From NCBI RefSeq assembly GCF_943192915.1, contig NZ_CALPCD010000006.1, forward strand, positions 1 to 64,000: DNA of 64,000 bases, given 5' to 3'. The notes below the pieces were generated by a model that was not told where the DNA came from, did no database searches, and worked only from the letters and a program-made list of their open reading frames with translations. The stretch is from Anaerotardibacter muris (GTDB taxonomy: Bacteria > Actinomycetota > Coriobacteriia > Coriobacteriales > Eggerthellaceae). Position numbers and translations under genes: made by a program. Position 1 is the stretch's first letter. Every line of letters begins with the position of its first letter. Below, in pieces: positions 1-9,910 of this stretch.

Positions 1-60
1 AGTTAAGCCCCTCTTCGCCGAAAGTACTGCGGTGTAGTCCGTGGGAGGATAGGGCGTTCT
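1..60 (+). rRNA. rrf: 5S ribosomal RNA, 3' part (cut by window start)
   Basis: The first 60 bases match the conserved 3' half of bacterial 5S rRNA, including the AGTTAAGC, GTACTGCGG and GTGGGAGGATAGGG blocks. The 5' half lies outside the window, so an rRNA operon ends here. The exact 3' end is estimated, since the pairing 5' strand is not visible. Confidence 0.85.
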
Positions 61-89
61 GCTCATGCAGGGCATTTCTTTTTGTCTAT

Positions 90-116
90 AACCGCTGTTC
101 AGGCGGTTTTCTTTTT
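90..116 (+). terminator. Rho-independent terminator after the rRNA operon
   Basis: AACCGC at 90-95 pairs with GCGGTT at 103-108 across a seven-base loop, and a T-rich tract follows. Its place just after the 5S RNA fits the end of an rRNA operon. Confidence 0.75.
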
Positions 117-257
117 AGGTGCCTGAGTCAAAGGGACTCGTGCCTTCGGCGGCTCTTCCAAGCGCGATAACGCTTTCCATGATGTCTTTCATGCTGATTT
201 TGATAACATCGTACTAATGTTTCTTCAAGAAGGCAGAAGAAGGGGTGAGCACCCGCG

Positions 258-2939
258 ATGAAGAACGTCTTGCTCGTTCTCAAACGCGACATACTTCGTT
301 TGCTCAAGGTTCCACCTGCGCTTGTTGTGGTGCTCTTCCTTATCGTCCTTCCATCCATCTATACCTGGTATAACGTTGCTGGCTTTTGGGATCCGTATGG
401 GAATACGGGAGCACTGCGCGTATGCGTGGTGAATGAAGATGCTGGTGGCAGTTCAGAGATCACGGGTCATCTTGATGTGGGTGATCAGGTGGTTGATGGC
501 TTGAAAGAGAATGACCAGCTCGACTGGCAATTCGTTGGGCGCGATCAGGCAATGGAAGAGCTTGCTTCGGGCAAGAGCTATGCGGTCTTCGTCATCCCTG
601 AGGACTTCACGGAGAAACTGCTCACGATAACCACGGGCGACTTCCAGCGTCCCGATATCCTCTATTACGTGAACGAGAAGACAGGTCCGGTCGCACCCAA
701 GATAACCGACACGGGCGCAAGCACGCTCGACCGTACCATCAACGCAGAATTCGTGGGAACGGTGAGCCATATTGCGGCTCAGACCATCGACGCGGCATCG
801 GATGAGTCGCATGAGAAGCTCGTTTCGGTTAAGTCGAAGGCGCTCTCTGAACTTGATGAAGCCCTGGGTGCTCTCGGTTCGCTCGATCGCGCAGCCGACA
901 GCGTGAAGGGTGCCACTGTCACAGCGAAAGAGAAGATCGCGGCCATCAATAACGATCTTTCTGAAGCGTACGGAAAGCTCGATCAAGCGAGTGCAGATCT
1001 GAAGAGCGCATCTCAACAGGCAAGCGATGCGGCAACGGCGTTGACGGCTTTTTCTGCGCAGGGGCAGGCATCGCTCTCCAAGATCACCACCAACCTCTCT
1101 CAGATGTCCACGCTCACCTCTACGGCCGTTTCATCGGGGCTTGCTTCTATTTCAGAAGCGAAGGGCGATGCGGATGCTGCTCTTGCCATGGCGCGTCCGC
1201 TCCTTGCGGAAAATGCTGCCCTGATCGAGGAACTTGAGCGGATCTATCAAACGCTTCCCGATTCCAATCCCGCTAAGCCGCAGCTCAGAACTGCTATCGA
1301 CTCGCTTCAAGGGATGAATGAGTCGGCTACGGCCACTGTGGAGAGCCTTGAAGCACTCTCTGCCCAGCTTGGTGAGAGCATCGAGAGCCTGAAGCAAGCC
1401 AACACGGATTTCGCCACAGCCTCTCAAGAGCTGATCGGCATCGTCAATAGCACGGGTACCAAAGCGTTTACGGAAACGCTTCCTCAACTCGCGGGAGCGG
1501 TGACGAAGATATCGGGTTCAGCACGTGACCTGTCTGAAGTGGTCGCGCAGCAAAAGACATTGGTGAAGCAGTCACAAGACTTGGCGGGACAAGTGGTCTC
1601 GACCCTTGATACTGCAAACGAAGCGTTGGCGAAGACCCAGGAAGTGGGAGCGGCGGCTTCGAGCGACTTGAGCCAGGTGCGCACCGATATCGCAGCACTT
1701 TCGACTTCGGGATTCCTCGCGAAGATCATCGGGACCGAGGATCTGAATGCCGATGAGGTCGCAGCTTTCATGGCTTCACCTACCAGCCTCAAGACCGAAC
1801 AGCTCTACCCGTTGACCTCTTACGGTGTAGCTATGGCGCCCTTGTTCATGAACCTGACCTTCTGGATCGGTGCCTTCATGTTGTTGATCATCTTGAAGCA
1901 GGAAGTGGATGGTCGCGGTATTCGCAAGCTCACGCTGACGCAGCGCTATCTTGGACGCTTCTGCCTGCTGGCTATCTTGGTGGTCTTGCAGTCGGCTGTG
2001 TGTTGCACGGGCTTGTTAGCCATGGGCGTGCAGCCGGTGAACATGCCCGCACTGTATGTGGCGGCGGCCGCATGCTCGCTTGCGTATCTGAGCATCATCT
2101 ATTGCCTTTCGGTGACGATGCAACATGTAGGTAAAGGTATCTGTATCATCTTGGTGTTCGCGCAGATCCCTGGTGCGACAGGCCTTTATCCCATCGAGAT
2201 GACCTCACCCTTCTTCCAGGCGATCTATCCGTTCTTCCCCTTCACCTATGGCATCGGAGCTCTTCGCGAAGCGATCTGTGGCTTCTATGGCTCGGACTAC
2301 GTTACTTGCTTGGGCGTGTTGGCGTTGTTCTTCATCATCTTCATGGCGCTCGGCATCTTGTTGCGCCCGCTCTTGGCCAACGTGAATCGCATGTTCGCAC
2401 GTCAGATCGAGCAGGGGGATATCTACAATGGCGAGAACGTGCACATTCCGGCGCGTCGCTATCGTATGCGCCAGGTGCTTTCGGTGCTTTCGGACCAGGA
2501 AGGCTTTCGCGACGATATCGTACGTCGTTATGAGCGCTTCGACAAATGGTATCCGCGCCTGATCCGCGGAGCTGTCGTTGTTGGCATCGTGGTGCCCCTG
2601 ACGTTCACCATCGTATTTTCGCTGAACATGACGGAGAAGGTCGTCTTGCTCACCGCGTGGCTGATCTGGTTCGGCGTGGTGGCGGGCTTCTTGATCATCG
2701 TTGAGAATCTGCGCTACAGCATGCGCCGCCAGATGCGACTTGATTCGCTCGCGCCCGAGAAGTTGCAGCATCTCTATGAGGAGATGAGCGCGGGACGTCA
2801 GGGTCGTGAAGACACCAATGCTGATGCGGACTATCTGCTCGATCCCAATGATGTCATCGCGCTTCCTGGTGCGCATAAGGCGCGCAAGCACCATCGCAGC
2901 CAGAAAGGAAGCGGCGGCTTCGGGGGAGGTGAGCGATAG
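258..2939 (+). CDS. YhgE/Pip family membrane protein, first of a pair
   Basis: This 893-residue protein matches the YhgE/Pip (phage infection protein) family, which has ABC-2-type membrane domains. The N-terminus has a cytoplasmic start, one membrane helix at about 21-41 and the family-typical WYN...WDPYGNTG stretch. Residues about 190-480 form a long Ala/Ser/Glu-rich, coiled-coil-like extracytoplasmic region. The C-terminal membrane helices begin near 525. An extra C-terminal part with two more helices at about 770-815 makes it longer than its neighbour. Family members are linked to phage DNA entry or export of wall-active molecules; the substrate here is unknown. The stop lies 3 bases before the next gene, so the two are probably co-transcribed. 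Confidence 0.85.
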   Translation: MKNVLLVLKRDILRLLKVPPALVVVLFLIVLPSIYTWYNVAGFWDPYGNTGALRVCVVNEDAGGSSEITGHLDVGDQVVDGLKENDQLDWQFVGRDQAMEELASGKSYAVFVIPEDFTEKLLTITTGDFQRPDILYYVNEKTGPVAPKITDTGASTLDRTINAEFVGTVSHIAAQTIDAASDESHEKLVSVKSKALSELDEALGALGSLDRAADSVKGATVTAKEKIAAINNDLSEAYGKLDQASADLKSASQQASDAATALTAFSAQGQASLSKITTNLSQMSTLTSTAVSSGLASISEAKGDADAALAMARPLLAENAALIEELERIYQTLPDSNPAKPQLRTAIDSLQGMNESATATVESLEALSAQLGESIESLKQANTDFATASQELIGIVNSTGTKAFTETLPQLAGAVTKISGSARDLSEVVAQQKTLVKQSQDLAGQVVSTLDTANEALAKTQEVGAAASSDLSQVRTDIAALSTSGFLAKIIGTEDLNADEVAAFMASPTSLKTEQLYPLTSYGVAMAPLFMNLTFWIGAFMLLIILKQEVDGRGIRKLTLTQRYLGRFCLLAILVVLQSAVCCTGLLAMGVQPVNMPALYVAAAACSLAYLSIIYCLSVTMQHVGKGICIILVFAQIPGATGLYPIEMTSPFFQAIYPFFPFTYGIGALREAICGFYGSDYVTCLGVLALFFIIFMALGILLRPLLANVNRMFARQIEQGDIYNGENVHIPARRYRMRQVLSVLSDQEGFRDDIVRRYERFDKWYPRLIRGAVVVGIVVPLTFTIVFSLNMTEKVVLLTAWLIWFGVVAGFLIIVENLRYSMRRQMRLDSLAPEKLQHLYEEMSAGRQGREDTNADADYLLDPNDVIALPGAHKARKHHRSQKGSGGFGGGER

Positions 2940-2942
2940 ACG

Positions 2943-5135
2943 ATGCGCAACGCTTGGCACATATTCAAGATGGATCTTCGCCATCTATTCGCCAACGTGG
3001 TGAACGTGATCGTAACGCTTGGTCTTATCCTGCTCCCTTCGCTGTTCGCGTTGTATAACATCATCGCCTGTTGGGACGTGTTCGATAACACCGGCAATGT
3101 GAAGGTGGCGGTAGCCAATACCGATGAGGGCTACCAGAGCGACCTTGTGCCATTGCGGGTGAATCTTGGCGAACAGGTGATTTCGCAGCTTCGCGCAAAT
3201 GACCAGATCAAGTGGGAATTCGTCTCGGAAGAGGAAGCGGTCGACGGGGCTCGCGCGGGCCGGTATTATGCAGCAGTGGTCATCCCGAAGAGCTTCAGCG
3301 AAGATATGCTGACGTTCTACGACAGTGATGTTGACCATGCGCAGATCACCTATTATTCCAACGAGAAGAAGAATGTCATTGCACCGAAGGTGACCGATCA
3401 AGGGGCGAGCTCCGTTTCTTATCAAGTCAACGAAGCATTCGCTAAAGCGCTTTCTGAGATGTCGCTTTCCATCGTGAAGATGATGTCCACGTATCTTGAC
3501 CAAGCGGGTGCTGATGTGCGTGTGGTGGCGCTGGCTACCCATATGGACGCGGTGGGCGACCAGCTTGACGGAGCCGCTGATGCTCTTGAGTTGTTCAGTG
3601 CCTTTGCGAGCTCAACGCAGCGTTCGCTCGATGCATCCTATGCGCTCATAGCTTCGACCCAGGATTCTCTGAAGGATATGACCGATGCGGGTCAGGGGGC
3701 GTTCGAGGGAACGTCCGAGGCGATCTCGGCGCTTGGTTCAGCTACGGATTCGTTCAAGGAAGCACTTGATGCGAGCGCAACTTCTTATGAGACGTTGGCG
3801 TCATCGGCAAAGAACGCTACTAATGCTATCGAAGGCTCGGCACAGCAGATGGCGCAGACCATGCGCGATCAGTCAGCTGCGCTCGATGGACAGATCGCCG
3901 CTTATCGTTCTATGGCAGAGATGCTTCGTCAGGTCGAAGGGCAGCTGCCAGCTGAACAGCAAGGAGCGGTGGAAGCTCTTGCGCAGCGTCTCGATGCAGC
4001 AGTGGTATTGGTTCAGAATATTCAGACCCAATTGAACAATGGCGCACAGTCGCTCGATGATGCGCGTACGCAGGCCGCGAGCGATCGCGAGGCGATAGAA
4101 GCGGCTGCTGCAGAAGCGAAGACCGAGCTCGAGGCGCTTTCAAGGCAGTACGATGAAGAGGTGCGGCCTGCGCTCGAGCAGCTCAAGGAATCTACTGCAG
4201 CTGCGGTGAATGCTTTCGATACGAGCCTTGGGAAGATCGAGAGCGCTGATCTTTCCAGCTTGACCGATCAAGGCCCCGCTTCGGTGCGCGGGCAGATGGC
4301 AGGCGCGTTCGCGCAGGCGAATTCCACAGCCGATCAGCTTCACGAAGCGGCCAACAAGCTGCGTGCGACCGCGAGCAAGCTGCGCGAGGCGGCTCAGGCA
4401 GGTGATTCGGCAACCCTTCAGGAGCTCCTGTCGGCCGATCCTGAGACCTTCGCAGGCGCGCTCTCTGCTCCAGTAGGCATCCATCGAGAGGCCGTGTTCC
4501 CTTCGCAGAGCTTCGGAGCATCGATGTCGCCGCTCTATGCAACGCTTGCTATCTTCATCGGATCGCTGCTCATCATGGTGGTGGTGAAACCGCGCGTTTC
4601 CCAGCGCGAACAAGACCAGCTGAAAGATCCGAAGCCGCGCCAGTTGTTCACGGGGCATTTCGGTGTCTGCGCGGTGCTCTCTCTCGCACAGACCACGCTG
4701 ATGGCGTTAGGCAACATGTTCTTCTTGCAAATATCAGTGATGCACCCGCTCTTGTTCTTGCTGGCATATTGGTTCGCAGGGCTCGTGTTCACCTTCATCA
4801 TCTATGCGCTGGTGGTGAGCTTCGCGAACTTGGGTAAGGCTATTGCGGTCTTGATGCTGATCGTTCAAGTGACAGGCTGTGGTGGCTCTTATCCATTGCA
4901 GATCCTGCCGTGGTTCGTGCAAGCGGTCAGCCCGTGGCTTCCCGCAACGCATGTGGTGAATGCGATGCGTGCGGCGATGCTCGGTATCTATCAGAATGAC
5001 TATTGGATTTCCATGGGTGAGTTGGCATTGTTCCTGATCCCAGCAGCTCTTTTGGGATATGCGCTGCGAAAACCCCTGCAGAGATTCATGCAATGGTATG
5101 TGAACAAGGTCGAGAGCACTGGTCTTATCTCATAG
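2943..5135 (+). CDS. YhgE/Pip family membrane protein, second of a pair
   Basis: This 730-residue paralogue of the preceding gene has the same plan: an N-terminal helix at about 17-40, a long helical Ala/Gln/Glu-rich region at about 190-500 and a C-terminal set of membrane helices from about 522. It lacks the C-terminal extension of the first protein. Tandem pairs of this family are common in Gram-positive bacteria, and the near-abutting arrangement suggests that the two products act together, perhaps as a heteromer (inference). No cytoplasmic ATPase is encoded beside them. Confidence 0.85.
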   Translation: MRNAWHIFKMDLRHLFANVVNVIVTLGLILLPSLFALYNIIACWDVFDNTGNVKVAVANTDEGYQSDLVPLRVNLGEQVISQLRANDQIKWEFVSEEEAVDGARAGRYYAAVVIPKSFSEDMLTFYDSDVDHAQITYYSNEKKNVIAPKVTDQGASSVSYQVNEAFAKALSEMSLSIVKMMSTYLDQAGADVRVVALATHMDAVGDQLDGAADALELFSAFASSTQRSLDASYALIASTQDSLKDMTDAGQGAFEGTSEAISALGSATDSFKEALDASATSYETLASSAKNATNAIEGSAQQMAQTMRDQSAALDGQIAAYRSMAEMLRQVEGQLPAEQQGAVEALAQRLDAAVVLVQNIQTQLNNGAQSLDDARTQAASDREAIEAAAAEAKTELEALSRQYDEEVRPALEQLKESTAAAVNAFDTSLGKIESADLSSLTDQGPASVRGQMAGAFAQANSTADQLHEAANKLRATASKLREAAQAGDSATLQELLSADPETFAGALSAPVGIHREAVFPSQSFGASMSPLYATLAIFIGSLLIMVVVKPRVSQREQDQLKDPKPRQLFTGHFGVCAVLSLAQTTLMALGNMFFLQISVMHPLLFLLAYWFAGLVFTFIIYALVVSFANLGKAIAVLMLIVQVTGCGGSYPLQILPWFVQAVSPWLPATHVVNAMRAAMLGIYQNDYWISMGELALFLIPAALLGYALRKPLQRFMQWYVNKVESTGLIS

Positions 5136-5153
5136 CCGAGGGGGACGGAGGCA

Positions 5154-5200
5154 GTGGACAAAATGGGGGACAAAATGGGGGCGTAGCCCTTTTTGTCCAC
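5154..5200. repeat. Palindrome beside dispersed repeat copy A
   Basis: GTGGACAAAA at 5154-5163 is the inverted complement of TTTTGTCCAC at 5191-5200. The interior contains a second GGACAAAATGGGG unit. A related palindrome lies inside copy B at 10749-10786, so this is a separate small mobile or REP-like unit found with the larger repeat. Confidence 0.6.
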
Positions 5201-5388
5201 GAATCTTTCGGGGTGCTGCGGCCGCAGGGTAATGGCACATAATTTACCCGCTACCCTGTTCGCCCTACGGGCTCATGCGGCCGCTCTTCAGTTTTGTTTA
5301 CGCGAATTCAGTTTCACTGAATTCTGTCTTTCAAGTTTGCTCTGCGAAGTAAATTCTGCGACCTTACCCTACATCCGCGGCACCGTGT
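5201..5388. repeat. Dispersed intergenic repeat, copy A
   Basis: This copy begins with GGGGTGCTGCGG near 5210 and ends with CATCCGCGGCACCGTG near 5388, so its ends are inverted repeats. The interior shares AAGTAAATTCTGC-like and CTCATGCG-like blocks with the copies at 10687 and 36043. It fills most of the gap between the YhgE pair and the CHAP gene, and no gene is seen in it. Confidence 0.65.
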
Positions 5389-5488
5389 GAGGTTTTTGAC
5401 GAGGAGATTCGTTGCATCGGCGTGATGTGGTCGGGGTAGTCTGTATAATCGGTTTTAAGCAATCTTTCATTGATAGAGGTGTGATTCT

Positions 5489-7546
5489 TTGATTCGTTGT
5501 TCTTGTTGCTTTGGCCGTGAGTCCAAGCATTCTTTGCTGCGCGGGTTGAGCGCTATCGTTTTGGCCGCTTTGCTCTTTGTTGGTTCCGTTGCTTATGCGG
5601 ATGAGGGGCAGGAGAATGCTCAGGCATCGGCAGATGTTGAAGTTGCGGCGTTGGTTGCTGAAGACGCGGCCACTCCAACGGATGCGGCGGAAGTTGCTGG
5701 CATCCAGGCGAGCAGTGAGTCGCAGGGAGAAGAAAGCCAGACTTCGAATGACGCTGACATAGCTGTGGTGGCTATTCCTGATGAACCGCAAGAATCGGAC
5801 GCAGATGTTCCGCTTGATATTGAAGACGCTTCCGATTCGCCTTTGATCCCTGAAGGCTACGGCGCAGGATGGCAGCTCATCGATGGAACATGGTATTACT
5901 TCGATGCGGCTGGGATCGCAAAGACGGGCTGGCTGAAGACGGGTGGCAAGTGGTATTATCTCGACCCAGCAGATGCTGCTATGAAGACGGGTCTTATTGA
6001 AGTCGATGGGGTATGGTATGCCTGCGATGCTTCGGGCGCGATGGCGGCGAATCGCTGGATCCAGATCGGCACTGATTGGTATTACGCCACAGCCTCGGGA
6101 GCACTGAAGACTGGCTGGCATAAGTCTGGAGGCAAATGGTATTGGCTCGAGCCGACGAACAACGGCCTGATGGCAAGCGAATCATGGTTGAAGGATGGTA
6201 CCGATTGGTATTATCTCACCGCATCTGGTGCCATGAAGACCGGCTGGCAACTTCATAAGAGCACCTGGTACTACTTGAATGCATCAGGGGCCATGGCAAC
6301 TGGATGGAAGAAGCTTGGTGGCGTTTGGTACTACCTCGATCCAGCTAAAGAAGGCGCGATGAAGACGGGTCGCTATCAGGTCGATGATGTTTGCTATGTA
6401 TCCAAAGCTTCGGGCGCGATGGCCTCCAACAGCTGGGCCCAGGTTGGCAGCGATTGGTACTATGCTAGCGCCTCGGGAGCTCTGAAGACTGGTTGGCATA
6501 AGTCAGGCGCGAAGTGGTATTGGCTTCAGCCTGATAAGGCAGGCTTGATGGCTTCAGGCGAATGGATCAATGACGGTAAGTCCGATTATTTCATGACCCA
6601 TAGCGGAGCGATGTTCACGGGTGGTTGGTTGAGTCAGGGAAGTGCTGATGGCTTGGCCAATGGTATGTTCTTCGACAAGCAGAAGGTGATCGATATCGCG
6701 ATGGCAGAAGTGGGCTATCGCGAAAAAGCGACCGATGCGCAACTGGATAGCAAGACCGCGAACGCGGGCTCGGGCAACCATACGAAATATGGTCGCGACA
6801 TGCATGCGATCGATCCGGGCACCATGGAATACGCTGACATGTGGTGCGATGCGTTCGTCGATTGGTGCTTCGTTCAGGCGTTCGGTGTCGAGAATGCGCG
6901 CGGGCTCCTTGGTGGTGCCTTCAACGACTACACGCCTGTTTCCGCTCAGCTCTTCAAGGACCAGAAGTCGTGGTATACCTCTGCTCCGCAAGTTGGCGAT
7001 CAGGTATTCTTCCAGAGCGGTGGACAGATCAACCATACGGGAATCGTGTATGCGGTCAGCAATGGGAAGATCTATACCGTCGAGGGCAATACTTCTAACT
7101 GCGTTGCCAAACGCGAATATGCTCTGAGCGCTGCAAGGATCGTAGGCTATGGACGCCCGCTCTACAATAATCGTGGCGATGACGGTAAGTTCGTGGCTGC
7201 CAAGGAATGGTGCTATCTGGATTCCTCAGGTGCTCGTGCTTCGGGCTGGGTGAAATCCCAAGGTAATTGGTATTATTTCGATCCATCGACCGGTCTTATG
7301 CAGCGTGGCAAGAAGGTGATCGATGGCAAGACCTATTCGTTCAATTCATCGGGCGTTATGAAGACTGGCTGGGCTCAGGAGAGCTCGAAGTGGTATTACT
7401 ATGACAGTTCAGGCGCCATGCAGAAAGATGCGTGGGTGGGCGACTATTACGTCGGATCTGATGGTGTGATGGCAACCAATAAATGGATCGGCGACCGCTA
7501 CGTTGACGCTACCGGTAAGTATGATCCCACGAAGCAGAAGGCCTAG
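5489..7546 (+). CDS. Secreted CHAP-domain cell-wall hydrolase with glucan-binding-type repeats
   Basis: This 685-residue protein uses a TTG start preceded by a GAGGTG site 6 bases upstream; no ATG fits the signal peptide as well. Residues 1-38 are a signal peptide ending in AYA. An acidic Ala/Glu-rich linker follows, then about a dozen Trp/Tyr-rich repeats of roughly 20 residues (WYYLD...GAMKTGW pattern), like choline/glucan-binding repeats. A CHAP amidase/endopeptidase domain spans about 395-555, with candidate catalytic Cys453 (MWCDAF) and His516 (NHTG). More repeats close the protein. It probably binds the wall surface non-covalently and cleaves peptidoglycan peptides. It could be an autolysin or an interbacterial enzyme. 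Confidence 0.85.
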   Translation: MIRCSCCFGRESKHSLLRGLSAIVLAALLFVGSVAYADEGQENAQASADVEVAALVAEDAATPTDAAEVAGIQASSESQGEESQTSNDADIAVVAIPDEPQESDADVPLDIEDASDSPLIPEGYGAGWQLIDGTWYYFDAAGIAKTGWLKTGGKWYYLDPADAAMKTGLIEVDGVWYACDASGAMAANRWIQIGTDWYYATASGALKTGWHKSGGKWYWLEPTNNGLMASESWLKDGTDWYYLTASGAMKTGWQLHKSTWYYLNASGAMATGWKKLGGVWYYLDPAKEGAMKTGRYQVDDVCYVSKASGAMASNSWAQVGSDWYYASASGALKTGWHKSGAKWYWLQPDKAGLMASGEWINDGKSDYFMTHSGAMFTGGWLSQGSADGLANGMFFDKQKVIDIAMAEVGYREKATDAQLDSKTANAGSGNHTKYGRDMHAIDPGTMEYADMWCDAFVDWCFVQAFGVENARGLLGGAFNDYTPVSAQLFKDQKSWYTSAPQVGDQVFFQSGGQINHTGIVYAVSNGKIYTVEGNTSNCVAKREYALSAARIVGYGRPLYNNRGDDGKFVAAKEWCYLDSSGARASGWVKSQGNWYYFDPSTGLMQRGKKVIDGKTYSFNSSGVMKTGWAQESSKWYYYDSSGAMQKDAWVGDYYVGSDGVMATNKWIGDRYVDATGKYDPTKQKA

Positions 7547-7670
7547 CGAACTTCATGCGCTATGTCTCAATTGAGAGCGACGAACACTGTGCTGCGAACG
7601 CATACGGATCAAGCCATCAAGCTGAGCCTTTAGGAGCTCTTGGTGCTGTCCGATGACGAAAGGAATCTCG

Positions 7671-8465
7671 ATGGATTATCAGAAGATCACCTACACGATC
7701 GAAGATGGCGTTGGGGTCATCGCACTAGTGTGCGAAGAGAATCTGAATGCGCTCGATATGCAGATGGGCGCTGAATTGCTCGATGCGATCAGTGATGCTG
7801 AGACCAACGATGCAGTGAAGGTGCTCGTGATCAAGGGATTGCCCCGTGCGTTTTCTGCAGGCGGCGACGTAGCGATGCTCCATGGGGTGCTGGAATCGGG
7901 CGAGCCTATCAAGATGGATGCCATGATGGAGAAGAACGGCATCATCACCGACAAGCTGAAAGCAATGGATAAGCTGGTCATCACTTCGGTAGCAGGCTCG
8001 GTGGCTGGCGCGGGCGTGAGCTTGGCGTTGAGCGGCGACTTCATGATCTGCGCAGATAATGCGAAGTTCATCTTAGCGTTCGTGAACTTGGCTCTGGTTC
8101 CTGATATGGGGCTTACGTATTTGCTGTCGAAGACCATCGGGCCAGCGCGTACGATGGATCTGGCGGTGACGGGTCGACCAGTCGATGTGACCGAGATGTA
8201 CGATTGGGGCTTGGTCACGCGTATGGTGCCCAAGCATGATCTGGACGAGGCAACCATGAAGTTCGCGCGTAAGTTGGCCGCAGGACCATCGGTTGCTTAT
8301 AAGAACATCAAGAAGCAGGTCTATGCCGCGAATTACGCGCAGTACAAGCAGTGGATCGATAGCATCGAAGTTCCGACCCAGTGCGAATGCGCCGATACTC
8401 ACGACTTTCGCGAAGGTGTCTACGCCTTCATCGAAAAGCGCCCCACTGTTTTCAAAGGGGAGTAG
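7671..8465 (+). CDS. Enoyl-CoA hydratase/isomerase family protein
   Basis: This crotonase-fold protein of 264 residues has the family oxyanion-hole segments: SAGGDVAML near 55-65, then GSVAGAGVSLALSGD and the PDMGLTYLL segment that usually carries acidic catalytic residues. The ATG at 7671 is chosen because GAAAGGA ends 6 bases upstream; an in-frame ATG at 7653 would add six residues. It stands alone, with no thiolase or acyl-CoA dehydrogenase nearby, so its substrate cannot be assigned. Fatty-acid or amino-acid acyl-CoA breakdown are options. Confidence 0.8.
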   Translation: MDYQKITYTIEDGVGVIALVCEENLNALDMQMGAELLDAISDAETNDAVKVLVIKGLPRAFSAGGDVAMLHGVLESGEPIKMDAMMEKNGIITDKLKAMDKLVITSVAGSVAGAGVSLALSGDFMICADNAKFILAFVNLALVPDMGLTYLLSKTIGPARTMDLAVTGRPVDVTEMYDWGLVTRMVPKHDLDEATMKFARKLAAGPSVAYKNIKKQVYAANYAQYKQWIDSIEVPTQCECADTHDFREGVYAFIEKRPTVFKGE

Positions 8466-8481
8466 CTGAAAGCCCTCTAGG

Positions 8482-8520
8482 GTGTTGCGCGCTTACCTTA
8501 CACCCGCAGCACCGTGCCCG
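8482..8520. repeat. Fragment of the dispersed intergenic repeat
   Basis: The sequence CTTACCTTACACCCGCAGCACCGTG, split across this span, matches only the right end of the repeat copies at 5201, 10687 and 36043. It sits between the convergent ends of the enoyl-CoA hydratase and CapA genes and appears to be a decayed copy. Confidence 0.5.
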
Positions 8521-8538
8521 GTTTACGAGCAGGAGGGG

Positions 8539-9828
8539 TTAGAGGTTCGCGGCCATTTGGGCGATGGCTTCGGATGAGCGTTCGATCTTAGCAGCGATGC
8601 GTTCCTTTTCTTCGTCTGTTGCTGGAGCGGGCTGATAGTTGTTGCTCGAGCTCACTGACGAAATAGAGCAGGGGATCACCTCGGTGCTATCGACGCTTGC
8701 CTGATCACCTTGAACGGTGATGGTCGCCTGGAAGATCATGCAGTCCTTATCGCTGGGGTTCTTGTTGCCTCCAAAACAGAAATTACCCAAACTGTAGACG
8801 ATCTGGTGTCCCTTGTACTCTTCGATGCCTTGGATAACGTGCGGATGCGACCCCACCACGAGCGTTGCACCTGCATCGATGGCTGCATGCCCCAGCTCCA
8901 TCTGAACGCTGTCGGGTACGGTCTCACGCTCGGTTCCCCAGTGGAAATAGACCACGATCACCTGAGCACCTGCCTGCTTGGCAGTTTCGATGTTGTTGAT
9001 CATCTCATCCTTGATGCCCGCTCCTTCGGCAAGCTCATATGTGCCGATGAGCGCCACCTTCACATCCTTCACGTCAAGATAGGCGATGCGATCGTAGCCG
9101 AAGGTGGGAATACCTGCCGCTTCAACGGCCTCGATAGTGTCGGTATAGCTTTGTTCGCCATAATCATGAGAATGGTTGTTCGCGAGCGATGCCGCTTCCA
9201 CGTTTCCTTCGACCAGGATCTGCGCGTATTCGGGATCGGCTTTGAACGCGAAGGTCTTGTCTGCGCGCGTAGTGGAGTGCGTGAGCGTGCCTTCCATGTT
9301 CACGATGGTGGTGTCGTCGTTAGCGAAGATCTCGGCAACGTTTGCGAAGAAATAACCAGGGTCGTTCACGGCGTCGTATTTCGCGTTGAAGCTCGTGCTG
9401 CGGTCGAAATTCTCGTCGGTTCCCAGCGTGCAATCTCCAGCGAAAGAGAGCGTGATGGTCTGAGAAGGGCTGGCGGCACGATCAGATGCGGCAAGAGGCA
9501 CATCGCTGCTATCGGCCGATCCATCGCTCGAGCAAGAAGAGACGCTCAGGACCAATGCGATGATCGCTATGATGATCACACCGACCACGATAAGGGGAAT
9601 GAGACGACTTGGACCCGTGGAGCTAGCTGCTGCAGTGTGGGCTTCAGTACGGCCTGAAGTGCGGATCTGCGTTGCGGAACGAGCGGAAGTTGTACGAATA
9701 GAGGCGTGATCTTGCGAAGAAGAGGTTCTCGCCTTTGTACGCGCTGCAGCCTGCGTTCTTCTTCGGGGTGTGGGATTGGGGCGCCTTGTAGGACGATAGT
9801 CTGGTCTTTTATTGTGAGAATCTGGCAT
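8539..9828 (-). CDS. CapA-family metallophosphatase-like protein, membrane-anchored
   Basis: This is a 429-residue protein if the ATG at 9828 is used; AAAAAGG lies 6 bases upstream of it, while the longer open frame lacks a good site. Residues 1-75 are Arg/Thr/Ser-rich and cytoplasmic, one membrane helix spans about 76-98, and a poly-gamma-glutamate synthesis protein CapA domain follows. Family landmarks include FAGDCTLG (about 129-136), VNMEGTLTHS, LANNHSHDYG and VGSHPHVIQG, which form the metal-binding calcineurin-like core. Proteins of this family act in capsule or polymer synthesis. No other poly-glutamate gene is present, so the polymer is unknown. The gene is divergent from map. Confidence 0.82.
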   Translation of the reverse strand: MPDSHNKRPDYRPTRRPNPTPRRRTQAAARTKARTSSSQDHASIRTTSARSATQIRTSGRTEAHTAAASSTGPSRLIPLIVVGVIIIAIIALVLSVSSCSSDGSADSSDVPLAASDRAASPSQTITLSFAGDCTLGTDENFDRSTSFNAKYDAVNDPGYFFANVAEIFANDDTTIVNMEGTLTHSTTRADKTFAFKADPEYAQILVEGNVEAASLANNHSHDYGEQSYTDTIEAVEAAGIPTFGYDRIAYLDVKDVKVALIGTYELAEGAGIKDEMINNIETAKQAGAQVIVVYFHWGTERETVPDSVQMELGHAAIDAGATLVVGSHPHVIQGIEEYKGHQIVYSLGNFCFGGNKNPSDKDCMIFQATITVQGDQASVDSTEVIPCSISSVSSSNNYQPAPATDEEKERIAAKIERSSEAIAQMAANL

Positions 9829-9910
9829 AGACAACCTTTTTCTTAGTAAGCTAGAGACATAGTAGCAGACAATCTCCGACGCTCGCTTTAGTGGCGGGAA
9901 GGTATTCGAT

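Noticed and set aside
198..228. Promoter of the YhgE pair (TTGATA...TACTAA)
   Set aside because: The two hexamers are only 6 bases apart, so they cannot form a standard promoter.
2205..2984. 259-codon minus-strand open frame
   Set aside because: It lies wholly antisense to the YhgE genes, is rich in His/Arg/Glu typical of reversed coding sequence, and has no recognisable domain.
8710..9657. 315-codon plus-strand open frame
   Set aside because: It is antisense to the CapA-like gene, whose family motifs are clear; no ribosome site or domain supports the opposite strand.
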